In this document: positions 41,492 through 49,312 of the stretch, piece after piece
Numbering within the stretch: the first letter of the stretch is position 1
How the letters are laid out: each line of letters starts with the position of its first letter
Origin: Microbacterium immunditiarum
Lineage (GTDB): Bacteria; Actinomycetota; Actinomycetes; Actinomycetales; Microbacteriaceae
DNA: 64,000 nucleotides
Direction: 5' to 3'
Assembly (NCBI RefSeq): GCF_013409785.1
Contig: NZ_JACCBV010000001.1
Coordinates: 1,488,001-1,552,000 of the forward strand
Notes under the pieces: model-generated
Told to the model about the DNA's origin: nothing
Database searches by the model: none
Seen by the model: only the letters and a program-made list of their open reading frames with translations
Translations under genes and position numbers: made by a program

Positions 41492-42726
41492 CGACGATCG
41501 AGACCACCCGCCCCCAGCCCGCCTCCGCGGTGCCCGAGCCGATCCTGTCGGTGCAGAACCTCGTGCAGGAGTTCGTGACGCGCGGTCCCGGCGGCGTGAA
41601 GGCCGGCGTCGTGCACGCGGTGTCCGACGTGTCGTTCGACCTCTTCCCCGGCGAGACGCTCGGCATCGTGGGCGAGACCGGCTCGGGCAAGTCCACGCTC
41701 GCTCGCGCGATCATCGGCGTGGATCGCCCGAAGTCGGGCGTGGTGCGGTTCCTCGGGCGCGACCTCATGGGGCTGTCCAAGCGCGACCTCAAGCGTGCGC
41801 GCAAGGACATCCAGATGGTCTACCAGGACCCGTTCGGGTCGCTGAACCCGCGCTGGCGGGTCGAGGATGTCGTCGCCGAGCCGCTCCTGGGCCACACGTC
41901 GATGGGCCGGCACGAGCGCCGTGAGCGCGTGCGCGAGCTGCTCGACCTCGTGGGTCTCAACCCCGACACGTACGCGCGGCGGCGTCCGATGGAGCTGTCG
42001 GGCGGGCAGGCGCAGCGCGTCGCGATCGCGCGCGCGATCGCCCTCAATCCGGCGCTCGTCATCTGCGACGAGGCGATCTCCTCGCTCGACGTGCTCATCC
42101 AGGCGCAGGTCCTCAACCTGTTCGAGAAGCTGCGCAGCGAACTCGGTCTCTCGTACCTGTTCATCGCGCACGACCTCGCGACGGTGAAGCAGATCAGCGA
42201 CCGGGTCGCGGTCATGCACCTCGGGCAGCTCGCCGAGATCGGCCCTGCCGAGGAGATCTACCGGGCGCCGCGGCATCCGTACACGAAGGCCCTCCTGGAC
42301 TCGATCCCCGGGCTCGACCCCGAGACCGGCATCGCGAAGCGCCCCGTGCCGCTCAGCGGCGAACCGCCGTCGCCCCTGAACCCGCCGAGCGGATGTCGCT
42401 TCCGCACGCGCTGCCCGCGCGCGCAGGAGCTGTGCGCCGAGGTCGAGCCCCGGCTCGCCGAGCACGAGCGGGGTCACTTCGTCGCGTGCCACTTCCCGCT
42501 CGAGGATCCCGCCGCGTTCTCGGTCGAGTCCCTGCGCGGCTCGATCCGCTCGACGGGGTCCGCGGCGCCGGTGGTCGCCCCCGACGAGGGCGCACCCGGT
42601 CCGGCCGGCGTCGACATCGACGCGGACGAGCCGTCGCCCGATGCTCCCGACGTTCCGAGAGCGCCCGACGAGCCGCTGCTGCTCGGCCAGACGGGCGAGG
42701 CGCGGCGCGGCACTGACCTCCTCTGA
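41488..42726 (+). CDS. ABC transporter ATP-binding protein, DppF type
   Basis: 412 residues from GTG 41488. Walker A GETGSGKSTLARAI, signature LSGGQAQRVAIARAI, Walker B LVICDEAISSLDV, and a C-terminal CRFRTRCPRAQELC block. The last 60 residues are an acidic Pro/Asp-rich extension not needed for ATPase function. It ends the operon, followed by a hairpin terminator. Confidence 0.94.
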
Positions 42727-42733
42727 CCGCGGT

Positions 42734-42773
42734 CGGGGCATCCGTCACCCCGCGACGATCGACGGATGCCCCG
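42734..42773. terminator. Hairpin terminator between convergent genes
   Basis: CGGGGCATCCGTC (42734-42746) and its exact complement (42761-42773) form a 13-bp stem with a 14-nt loop, 7 bp after the importer operon and before the convergent HTH gene. The stem is built on the GGATGCC/GGCATCC word common in this genome. Confidence 0.75.
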
Positions 42774-42809
42774 CCCGCACCTACCGGGGCGTGCGGGGCG
42801 GTCGGGGTG

Positions 42810-43436
42810 TCAGGCCGTCGCGACCGCTGTCGTGTCGCGCAGCTCGATGCGGCACTCGTGGGGCGTCACGAACGGACGGTAGGCGCTGATCTCGAGTGGC
42901 CCCGGCACCTGGTGCAGGATCTCGTCGGCGAGGCGCTGGTGCACGGCGCACACGACGAGCTTCTCGTCCTCGTCGTCCATCAGCGGGTAGAACGGGCACG
43001 GGCGCAGCCGCACGATGAGCGACGCCTCGTCGATCTCGGGCTCGAGGCCTGCGTCGTCGAGGTGTTCGTAGAGCACGTCGAGCTGGTGCAGGGCCTCAGC
43101 CGGAAGCTCGCGCACGCACGGCACGAGACGCCGCAGCAGGTCGCCGTGCTCGGCGGCGCGCTCGATGCGCGACCTCGCGACGGGGTTCGCGCTCGCGTCG
43201 CGCACCGGGTGGAAACCCAGCGGCGGTCGGCCGCGCGTGCCCTGTGGGGTGGCGCGGCTCACGATGAGGCCCCGATCCTCGAGCACTCGCACGTGGTCTC
43301 GCACGGTGTTCTCGTGCAGGCCCGTCCGCGAGGCGAGCTCGCTCAGGAGGATTCCGGGCTGCGACTGGATCGCGTCGAGGAGCCGGATGCGGCTCGCCTG
43401 GGCGAGCCCGCGGTAGTCGTCGACGCGACGGGGCAT
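42810..43436 (-). CDS. ArsR/MarR-like HTH regulator with cysteine-rich C-terminus
   Basis: 208 residues from ATG 43436. GLAQASRIRLLDAIQSQPG and LASRTGLHENTVRDHVRVLE form a winged helix, GLIVSRATPQGTRGRPPLGF the wing. The C-terminal half has LRPCPFYPL and VVCAVHQRL, a Cys-Pro-Phe ... Cys-x-x-His pattern seen in predicted metal- or cluster-binding HTH proteins. On the minus strand GATAAT at 43448-43443 is 6 nt before ATG 43436, favouring this start over one 12 codons upstream. It may sense redox or a metal; targets unknown, with the copper and bd-oxidase genes downstream as possibilities. Confidence 0.8.
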   Translation of the reverse strand: MPRRVDDYRGLAQASRIRLLDAIQSQPGILLSELASRTGLHENTVRDHVRVLEDRGLIVSRATPQGTRGRPPLGFHPVRDASANPVARSRIERAAEHGDLLRRLVPCVRELPAEALHQLDVLYEHLDDAGLEPEIDEASLIVRLRPCPFYPLMDDEDEKLVVCAVHQRLADEILHQVPGPLEISAYRPFVTPHECRIELRDTTAVATA

Positions 43437-43555
43437 GCATCGATTATCCGCCGGGAGGAGCGGTGACACGAATCGGGGACATCGACCTGAATTCCCGTTC
43501 GATGAGAATGTTCGCGCGATCCAGCTCGACGCTTGACGCGCCTATACTCGGGCGG

Positions 43556-44152
43556 GTGCCCCGCATCCGTCCGTTCCGCGCCGGAGACGAACCCGCCCTC
43601 GCGCACGTCTGCCTGCTGACAGCCGACGCCGGCGGCGACGCGACCGGCGTGCTCGAGGACGACGACCTGTGGGCCCGCCTCTTCGTGCTGCCGTATGTCG
43701 AGCGGCATCCGCAGTTCGCGTTCGTCGTGGAGACGGATGACGACCGCGTCGCGGGCTACATCGTGTGCGCACCCGATACGCGTGGCTTCGAGGAGTGGTT
43801 CCGCGACGGGTGGTGGCCGCGGTTCGCGCAGCAGTACCCGAAGCCGGATGCTGAGCGGTCGCGCCAGGACGGAGTCCTCATCTACGCGTACGGCCGCGGC
43901 CCGGGAGCCGAGCCGTACGGCGACGTGTACCCCGCGCACCTGCACATCGATCTGCTGCCCGAGCTGCAAGGGCAGGGATGGGGCCGCCGCCTCATCGAGA
44001 CGCTCATCGCCGCGCTGCGCGACGCCGGCGTGACGGGACTGCATCTCGTCGCGTCGCTCGAGAACACGGGGGCGATCGCGTTCTACCCGCGGGTCGGCTT
44101 CACCCCGCTGCCGTCGCACGAGGGCGTGCAGGCGTTCGGGATGCGCCTCTAG
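43556..44152 (+). CDS. GNAT-family N-acetyltransferase
   Basis: 198 residues from GTG 43556. IRPFRAGDEPALAHVCL starts the fold; HLHIDLLPELQGQGWGRRLIE is the acetyl-CoA-binding Q/RxxGxG/A loop, and NTGAIAFYPRVGFTPLP the last strand-helix. The arrangement resembles the OGA/GCN5 type that acts on small molecules or sugars, but the acceptor is unknown. TATACT at 43543-43548 is 7 nt before the GTG, favouring a leaderless start over a longer frame from 43463. Confidence 0.88.
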   Translation: MPRIRPFRAGDEPALAHVCLLTADAGGDATGVLEDDDLWARLFVLPYVERHPQFAFVVETDDDRVAGYIVCAPDTRGFEEWFRDGWWPRFAQQYPKPDAERSRQDGVLIYAYGRGPGAEPYGDVYPAHLHIDLLPELQGQGWGRRLIETLIAALRDAGVTGLHLVASLENTGAIAFYPRVGFTPLPSHEGVQAFGMRL

Positions 44153-44342
44153 CTGCGACCGCTGGACCGTCAGGTCAGGGTCTTGACGCAGCGGCGTTCG
44201 AACAGCGGCTCGGTGGAGATGCCGACGACGAGGCGGTCGTCGTACAGCGTCGCGCCGTAAGAGCTCGACAAGCTCTTCCTGATCCCGCCCTGACAGGGTC
44301 GCCGATTCGACGCCCGCGCGGATGGTGAGAGAAGATGGAGGC
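44153..44342. other. Intergenic stretch with a possible gene remnant on the minus strand
   Basis: On the minus strand the 3' part (about 44264-44170) reads SYGATLYDDRLVVGISTEP then LFERRCVKTLT and stops, protein-like for about 30 residues, while upstream the frame degenerates into Arg/Ser. No start or ribosome binding site is seen. It could be the tail of a decayed gene. No family recognised. Confidence 0.2.
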
Positions 44343-44957
44343 ATGCGACGCTCCCGTGCCTCCCGCGCTCTGCGCGGCACGGTCGCGGCATCCGTCGCCA
44401 CGTTCGTCGCACTGCTCTCTCACGTCGCATCGGGCGGTGGACTTCCCGGGTGGCTCGGCATCGTCGTGCCGTGGGTGCTCTCGGTCATGGTGTGCACGCT
44501 TCTCGCCGGTCGCGCGCTGTCGCTCGTGCGGCTGGCGGGGGCCGTCGCGCTGAGCCAGCTGCTGTTCCACGCGCTGTTCGTGCTCGGCACGGGCGCTCCG
44601 TCTCCGGCGGTCGCCGGTCACCACCACGGGGGCACGACGACGCCGTTGCCCGCGCTGGGTGACGAGGCGACCGCGATGCTGGTCGCCGACTCCGCGATGT
44701 GGGTCTCGCACGCGATCGCGGCCGTCGTGACGGTCGTGGTCCTCTACCGCGGCGAACAAGCCATCATGCGCCTGCGCGGCATCCTCGCCGAGCTGCGGGC
44801 ATGGGCCGTGCGCTTCGTTGCTCGCGTCGTCCCCGTCCCGCTGCCGGCTCCGGTGGCTGCGTCGCTCGGCGACGCCGCGTCGGGCTGGCACGTCGCTCGC
44901 TCGCCAGAGCTCTCGCCGCTGGTCCGCCGCGGTCCTCCGTTCCTTCTCGCGCACTGA
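44343..44957 (+). CDS. Membrane protein with HHH loop in the copper gene group
   Basis: 204 residues from ATG 44343, with ATGGAGGC immediately upstream as ribosome binding site. Four or so membrane segments: about 10-30, 35-60, 62-85 and 115-140. Between the third and fourth lies VAGHHHGGTTTPLP, a His-rich outer loop able to bind copper, and the C-terminus is Arg/Pro-rich. Small proteins of this kind accompany CopC and PCuAC genes in actinobacteria. Function unknown; a role in copper sensing or trafficking is inferred from the loop and neighbours. Confidence 0.7.
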   Translation: MRRSRASRALRGTVAASVATFVALLSHVASGGGLPGWLGIVVPWVLSVMVCTLLAGRALSLVRLAGAVALSQLLFHALFVLGTGAPSPAVAGHHHGGTTTPLPALGDEATAMLVADSAMWVSHAIAAVVTVVVLYRGEQAIMRLRGILAELRAWAVRFVARVVPVPLPAPVAASLGDAASGWHVARSPELSPLVRRGPPFLLAH

Positions 44958-45076
44958 GACTGACCGCGCCCGCCTCGGGCGGTGTGCGGTGTCGTTCTGC
45001 ATCCGTCCTCGGAGTCGGGTGGTTCAGGTGCGCGGAGCACGCCCTTCCGGCGTGCCCGCGAGAAGGGTGGTTCGGG

Positions 45077-45685
45077 ATGCCTCGCGTCCGATCGGTTCTG
45101 GCCGGCGCCGCTGTCGCGCTCGCCGCCGTACTCGCGTCCGCGGCGCCCGCCGCGGCGCATGACGCGCTGGCGGCGAGCGATCCGGCACCGGATGAGCGTC
45201 TGGACGCGGCACCGGAGTCGGTGTCGCTGACGTTCACGGGCAGCGTCCTCACGATGGGGGCCGCGGTCGTCGTGGCCGACGAGTCCGGCCGCGACTGGGT
45301 CGCGGGCGAGCCCGAGGTCGTCGAGGGCACCGTCTCGGTTCCGCTGGAACCGGGCATGCCTGAAGCGGCATACGAAGTGCGCTGGCGCGTCGTATCGGCG
45401 GACGGGCACGCGATCAGCGGGCTGATCCCCTTCACCATCGGGGACGCCGAGCCCTTCTCCCGAACCGCGGACGCCGCCCAAGCCGAGGCGGATGCCGCGG
45501 TCGGCCCACCCTCGCAGAACGCCCGGAACGCACCGGAGCAGCAGTCTCAGAGCGCGGCAGAGGACCAGGGCGGCGCACTGCGCGTCGTGCTGGTCGGCAT
45601 CGGAGGTGCGGTCGCGGCAATCGCCGTGTACGCCCTCGTCACCCTTCTCCGTCGCCGCACGTCCGCGGCCGGAGACTCTCCGTGA
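45077..45685 (+). CDS. copC: CopC-domain copper resistance protein with C-terminal anchor
   Basis: 202 residues from ATG 45077. The signal peptide ends APAAA so the mature protein begins with His (HDALAASDPAPDERL), the Cu(II) ligand of CopC. The second conserved element, VSADGHAISGLIPF, supplies another His. After the CopC domain comes a Gln/Glu/Asn linker and a membrane segment (about 168-190) with RRRTSAAG. It should hold copper at the outer face of the membrane. No CopD/YcnJ channel is fused. About 119 bp upstream separates it from the HHH-loop gene. Confidence 0.9.
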   Translation: MPRVRSVLAGAAVALAAVLASAAPAAAHDALAASDPAPDERLDAAPESVSLTFTGSVLTMGAAVVVADESGRDWVAGEPEVVEGTVSVPLEPGMPEAAYEVRWRVVSADGHAISGLIPFTIGDAEPFSRTADAAQAEADAAVGPPSQNARNAPEQQSQSAAEDQGGALRVVLVGIGGAVAAIAVYALVTLLRRRTSAAGDSP

Positions 45686-45698
45686 AAGGCACTTCCTC

Positions 45699-46274
45699 AT
45701 GACCATCCACAACCGCACTCCGAGGTCCGCGCGTCTGGCCGCCGTCATCGCGTCGACCGCACTCGCCGTCGCCGCTTTCGGGCTCAGCGGCTGCGCGACC
45801 ACCACAGCCCAGACACCTCCCGCTCAGGCCGCGCCGGACGCGGCATCCGTCACCGCCGGTGAGGCGGTCACCGTCGTCGACGCGTGGGCCAAGGCGGCCG
45901 AGTCGGGGATGTCGGCCGCATTCGGCCACGTCACCAACTCCTCGGACCACGACGTGACGATCGTCTCGGCGACCAGCGAGGCCTCGAGCATGATCGAGTT
46001 GCACGAGACGGTCGAGAGCGACACCGGCGAGATGATGATGCGCGAGATCGACGGCGGATTCGTGATCCCCGCCGGAGAGACGCTCGTGCTCGAGCCCGGC
46101 GGCAACCACCTCATGCTCATGGACCTCACCGCACCGCTCGTCGCGGGCGACGAGATCACGTTCGTCCTCACGTTCGACGACGAGTCGACGGGCGAGTTCA
46201 CCGCACCGGTCAAGGACTTCTCCGGCGCGAACGAGAACTACGAGGGGCAGTCGCACTCGGATATGGACCAGTGA
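45699..46274 (+). CDS. PCuAC-family copper chaperone lipoprotein
   Basis: 191 residues. Lipobox LSGC at C32. The PCuAC domain shows IELHETVES ... GEMMMREIDGG ... GGNHLMLMDL, i.e. the H-x10-M-x21-H-x-M copper site of the family, here with a row of three Met. It delivers Cu(I) to oxidases outside the membrane; cytochrome c oxidase CuA is the known client elsewhere. The C-terminal tail (NENYEGQSHSDMDQ) adds possible ligands. Starts 13 bp after copC and touches the DyP gene by one base. Confidence 0.9.
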   Translation: MTIHNRTPRSARLAAVIASTALAVAAFGLSGCATTTAQTPPAQAAPDAASVTAGEAVTVVDAWAKAAESGMSAAFGHVTNSSDHDVTIVSATSEASSMIELHETVESDTGEMMMREIDGGFVIPAGETLVLEPGGNHLMLMDLTAPLVAGDEITFVLTFDDESTGEFTAPVKDFSGANENYEGQSHSDMDQ

Positions 46275-47557
46275 TGACCCGGTCCGACGAGCCCGACCGC
46301 GCGGACCTCATCCGCGCGGATGACCGCACGCGTCGGACCGGCACGACTCGGCGGCGGTTCCTCCTCGGAGGGGCCGTCGCCGGCGTCGGCGCGGCCGCCG
46401 CGATCGGGATCGACTTCGCCCTCGGGCGCGCGGGGGAAGCGGGACCGACGGATGCCGCGGCGTCCGCCGCCCCGATGAACGGCGACGTGACGGTGCCGTT
46501 CCACGGTGTGCACCAGGCCGGGATCGACACGGATGCCCAGACCCACGCCACCTTCGTGGGGCTCGACCTCCGCGACGGCGTCGACCGCGAGGCGCTGCGC
46601 CGGCTCATGAAGGTCCTCTCCGACGACGCCGCCCGGCTGACGCAGGGCGATCCGGCGCTCGCCGACTCGGAGCCCGAGCTCGCGCTCGCGCCCGCGCGCC
46701 TGACCGTCACGTTCGGGTTCGGCCCGCGGTTCGTCGAGCGGGCGAACGGCGCCGCACCCGCATGGCTGCATCCGCTGCCCGCCTTCGCCGTCGACCGGCT
46801 GCGGCCCGAGCTCAGCGATGGCGATCTGCTCCTGCAGGTCGCCGCCGATGACCCGCTCACGGTCGCGCACGCCGTGCGCATGCTCCTGAAGGATGCGCGA
46901 GGCTTCGCATCGGTGCGGTGGGTGCAGCAGGGATTCCGCCACGCGTACGGCACGCACGCCCCCGGGACGACGATGCGCAACCTCTTCGGCCAGGTCGACG
47001 GCACCGCCAATCCGCGACCGGGCACGGCCGACTTCGACGCGGTCGTGTGGGCGGAGGGCGGCGGGTGGCTCGCAGGCGGGACGAGCCTCGTCATCCGCCG
47101 CATCCGCATGGACCTCGAAGGCTGGGACCGGCTCGACCGCAGCGGGCGCGAGCAGTCCGTCGGGCGCTTCCTCGCGAACGGCGCTCCGCTCACGGGCAGC
47201 CACGAGGACGACGAGCCCGACTTCTCGGCCACGACCGCGATCGGCTTTCCCGTCATTCCCGAGTTCTCGCACATGCGACGGGCGCGCTCCGACGACCCGG
47301 CCGAGCGCATCTTCCGCCGGGGATACAACTACGACGTGCCGCTGGGCCCGGGCGCTGCGGCCGGCGAGGTGTCGGACTCGGGACTCATCTTCGCCTCGTT
47401 CCAGGCGGACGTCGACCGGCAGTTCACGCCGCTGCAGCGCCGGCTCGATGAGCTCGACCTGCTCAACCGGTGGACGGTCCCGATCGGGTCGGCAGTCTTC
47501 GCGATCCCGCCGGGCTGCGAACCTGGCGGGTACATCGGCGAGACCCTGTTGGTCTGA
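46274..47557 (+). CDS. efeB: Tat-exported DyP-type haem peroxidase (EfeB-like)
   Basis: 427 residues. Twin-arginine signal TRRRFLLGGAVAG; distal motif GQVDGTANP (GxxDG, catalytic Asp); proximal haem His in EFSHMRRARS; C-terminal IFASFQADVDRQF block. EfeB proteins usually lie with EfeU and EfeO for iron uptake, but those are absent here; instead it follows CopC and PCuAC and overlaps the latter by one base. A function in peroxide removal linked to copper, or haem iron release, is possible. Exported and folded with haem before transport. Confidence 0.92.
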   Translation: MTRSDEPDRADLIRADDRTRRTGTTRRRFLLGGAVAGVGAAAAIGIDFALGRAGEAGPTDAAASAAPMNGDVTVPFHGVHQAGIDTDAQTHATFVGLDLRDGVDREALRRLMKVLSDDAARLTQGDPALADSEPELALAPARLTVTFGFGPRFVERANGAAPAWLHPLPAFAVDRLRPELSDGDLLLQVAADDPLTVAHAVRMLLKDARGFASVRWVQQGFRHAYGTHAPGTTMRNLFGQVDGTANPRPGTADFDAVVWAEGGGWLAGGTSLVIRRIRMDLEGWDRLDRSGREQSVGRFLANGAPLTGSHEDDEPDFSATTAIGFPVIPEFSHMRRARSDDPAERIFRRGYNYDVPLGPGAAAGEVSDSGLIFASFQADVDRQFTPLQRRLDELDLLNRWTVPIGSAVFAIPPGCEPGGYIGETLLV

Positions 47558-47587
47558 TCCGGTCGGTCAGCCCAGGATCCGCCCCGC

Positions 47588-49312
47588 TCACGCCGAGACG
47601 GACGTCGATGCAGGCCCCGCCCCGGTGACGCGGCCGCGCTCGATGCGCACCTCGCGATCGACGAGTCCGTGCGGCACATCGACGTGCGAGATGAGCACGA
47701 CCGCGCGATCGTCGCCGACGGCCCCCAGCAGGTCGGCGAGCAGGGCGGCGGATGCGTCGGGGTCGACGCCCGCCGTGGGCTCGTCGAGCACGACGACCGG
47801 GAACCCCGCGAGCGTTGCGCGCGCGAGGGCGATGCGCTGCGCCTGCCCGCCCGACACGAGCGCTCCGCGCTCGCCGACCCGGCTGTCGAGTCCGCCGCGC
47901 TCGCGCGCCCAGGCGCCGAGGCCCACGCGTTCGAGCGCGGCCCACAGGTCGGCATCCGTCGCCGTGTGGCGCGCGAACAGCAGGTTCTGGCGGATCGACT
48001 CGTCGAACAGGTACGGACTCTGCTCGCACAGCCCGACGAGGCGGCGCACGGTGTCGCCGCCGAGGTCGCGCGCCTCGACGCCGTCGACGCGGTACGACCC
48101 GTCGTACTCGAGGAACCGCACGAGCACGTGCGCGAGCGTCGTCTTCCCGGCACCACTCGGACCCGTCACGAGCACGCGCTCGCCGGGGGCGATCGAGAGG
48201 GTCGCGTCTTCGAGCCGGCCGCTTTCATCGGACGAACCCGATGCCGCGCGCCCCGGCCACCGAGCCGAGACGCCGCGGAGCTCGAGGCCGCGCTCGAACG
48301 CCGGCCGGGGTGCGGTGTCGTCGGGCCGCTGCTCGTCGGGCGGCAGCTCGGGCGGAACCTCGTCGGGGATCGTCGCGGCGATGCGCTCAGCGGCCGTGCG
48401 CACCTGCCGCCACGACGCGAGGGCGAGGGGCACGGGGCCGAACACCTCGAACACCGCCATCGGCAGGAGCACGACGACCGCGAGGCCCGGGCCCGTGAGG
48501 CCCTCGCCGAGCGCGGGCGCCGCGGCGGCGAGGGCTCCGAGCGACGCGAGACCCGCGAGGAGCGACACCGCCGCCATCGTGAGCCCCTGCGCGAGGGCGC
48601 GGCGCACGACCGCGCGGCGGAGGGCGTCGTCGGCGGCCCGGACGCGGTGCTCCGCGGCATTCGTCGCATCGAATGCGGTGAGCACGTCGAGGTCGACGAG
48701 CTGATCGAGCAGAGCGTCCGCGAGGCGCGCGCGGAGGGGCGCGATCGAGCGCTCGGCGCGCGCGCCGGCGATCCAGCCGACCCACACCGCGAGCACGAGG
48801 GCGAGGGCGAGGGCGACCGCGAGCACGGCGGCGGCCGCGGGGGAGAGCAATGCGGTGAAGACGACGCTCGCCAGCGACGCGAGGCCCGCGACGGCGAGCG
48901 GCTGCACCACTCGGAGCGGCAGGTGCTGCAGTTCGTCGACGTCGTCCACGAGGTTCGACAGCAGCGCCCCGCGCTTCGCGCCCCCCAGTCCGTCGGGCGC
49001 GAGGGGGATGATCCGCCGCACGAGTCCGGCCCGGACGGTCGCGAGCTGCGCGAGAGCGGCGTCGTGCCCCGTGAGACGCTCCAGGTACCGGAACACCCCG
49101 CGGCTCAACGCGAAGGCGCGCACCGCGACGATCGCGGCCGAGAGGTACAGGAGCGGCGGCTGCTCGGCGGCGCGCGTGATGAGCCAGGCGCTCGCGGCGA
49201 GGAGGGCGATCGCGCTCGCGGCGGTGCCGAACCCGCTCAGGACCGAGAGTGAGAAGCGCGGTGCGGGAGGCTGCGCGGATCGCAGCACCTCACGCGCCTC
49301 GGGGGCGATCAC
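47588..49312 (-). CDS. cydC: Heterodimeric ABC exporter CydC
   Basis: 574 residues from GTG 49312 (GTGA overlap with cydD). Six membrane segments in 1-310, then Walker A GPSGAGKTTLAHVL, LCEQSPYLFDESIRQNLLFA (Q-loop), LVSGGQAQRIALARA and VVVLDEPTAGVDPD. FRYLERLTGHDAAL in the membrane domain is typical for CydC. With CydD it exports glutathione or cysteine-type thiols and is needed to assemble cytochrome bd. A Gly/Ser stretch separates membrane and ATPase domains. Confidence 0.93.
   Translation of the reverse strand: MIAPEAREVLRSAQPPAPRFSLSVLSGFGTAASAIALLAASAWLITRAAEQPPLLYLSAAIVAVRAFALSRGVFRYLERLTGHDAALAQLATVRAGLVRRIIPLAPDGLGGAKRGALLSNLVDDVDELQHLPLRVVQPLAVAGLASLASVVFTALLSPAAAAVLAVALALALVLAVWVGWIAGARAERSIAPLRARLADALLDQLVDLDVLTAFDATNAAEHRVRAADDALRRAVVRRALAQGLTMAAVSLLAGLASLGALAAAAPALGEGLTGPGLAVVVLLPMAVFEVFGPVPLALASWRQVRTAAERIAATIPDEVPPELPPDEQRPDDTAPRPAFERGLELRGVSARWPGRAASGSSDESGRLEDATLSIAPGERVLVTGPSGAGKTTLAHVLVRFLEYDGSYRVDGVEARDLGGDTVRRLVGLCEQSPYLFDESIRQNLLFARHTATDADLWAALERVGLGAWARERGGLDSRVGERGALVSGGQAQRIALARATLAGFPVVVLDEPTAGVDPDASAALLADLLGAVGDDRAVVLISHVDVPHGLVDREVRIERGRVTGAGPASTSVSA

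Noticed and set aside
43533..43538. TTGACG as the -35 of the GNAT gene promoter
   Set aside because: It lies only 4 nt before TATACT, far too close for a sigma-70 type promoter.
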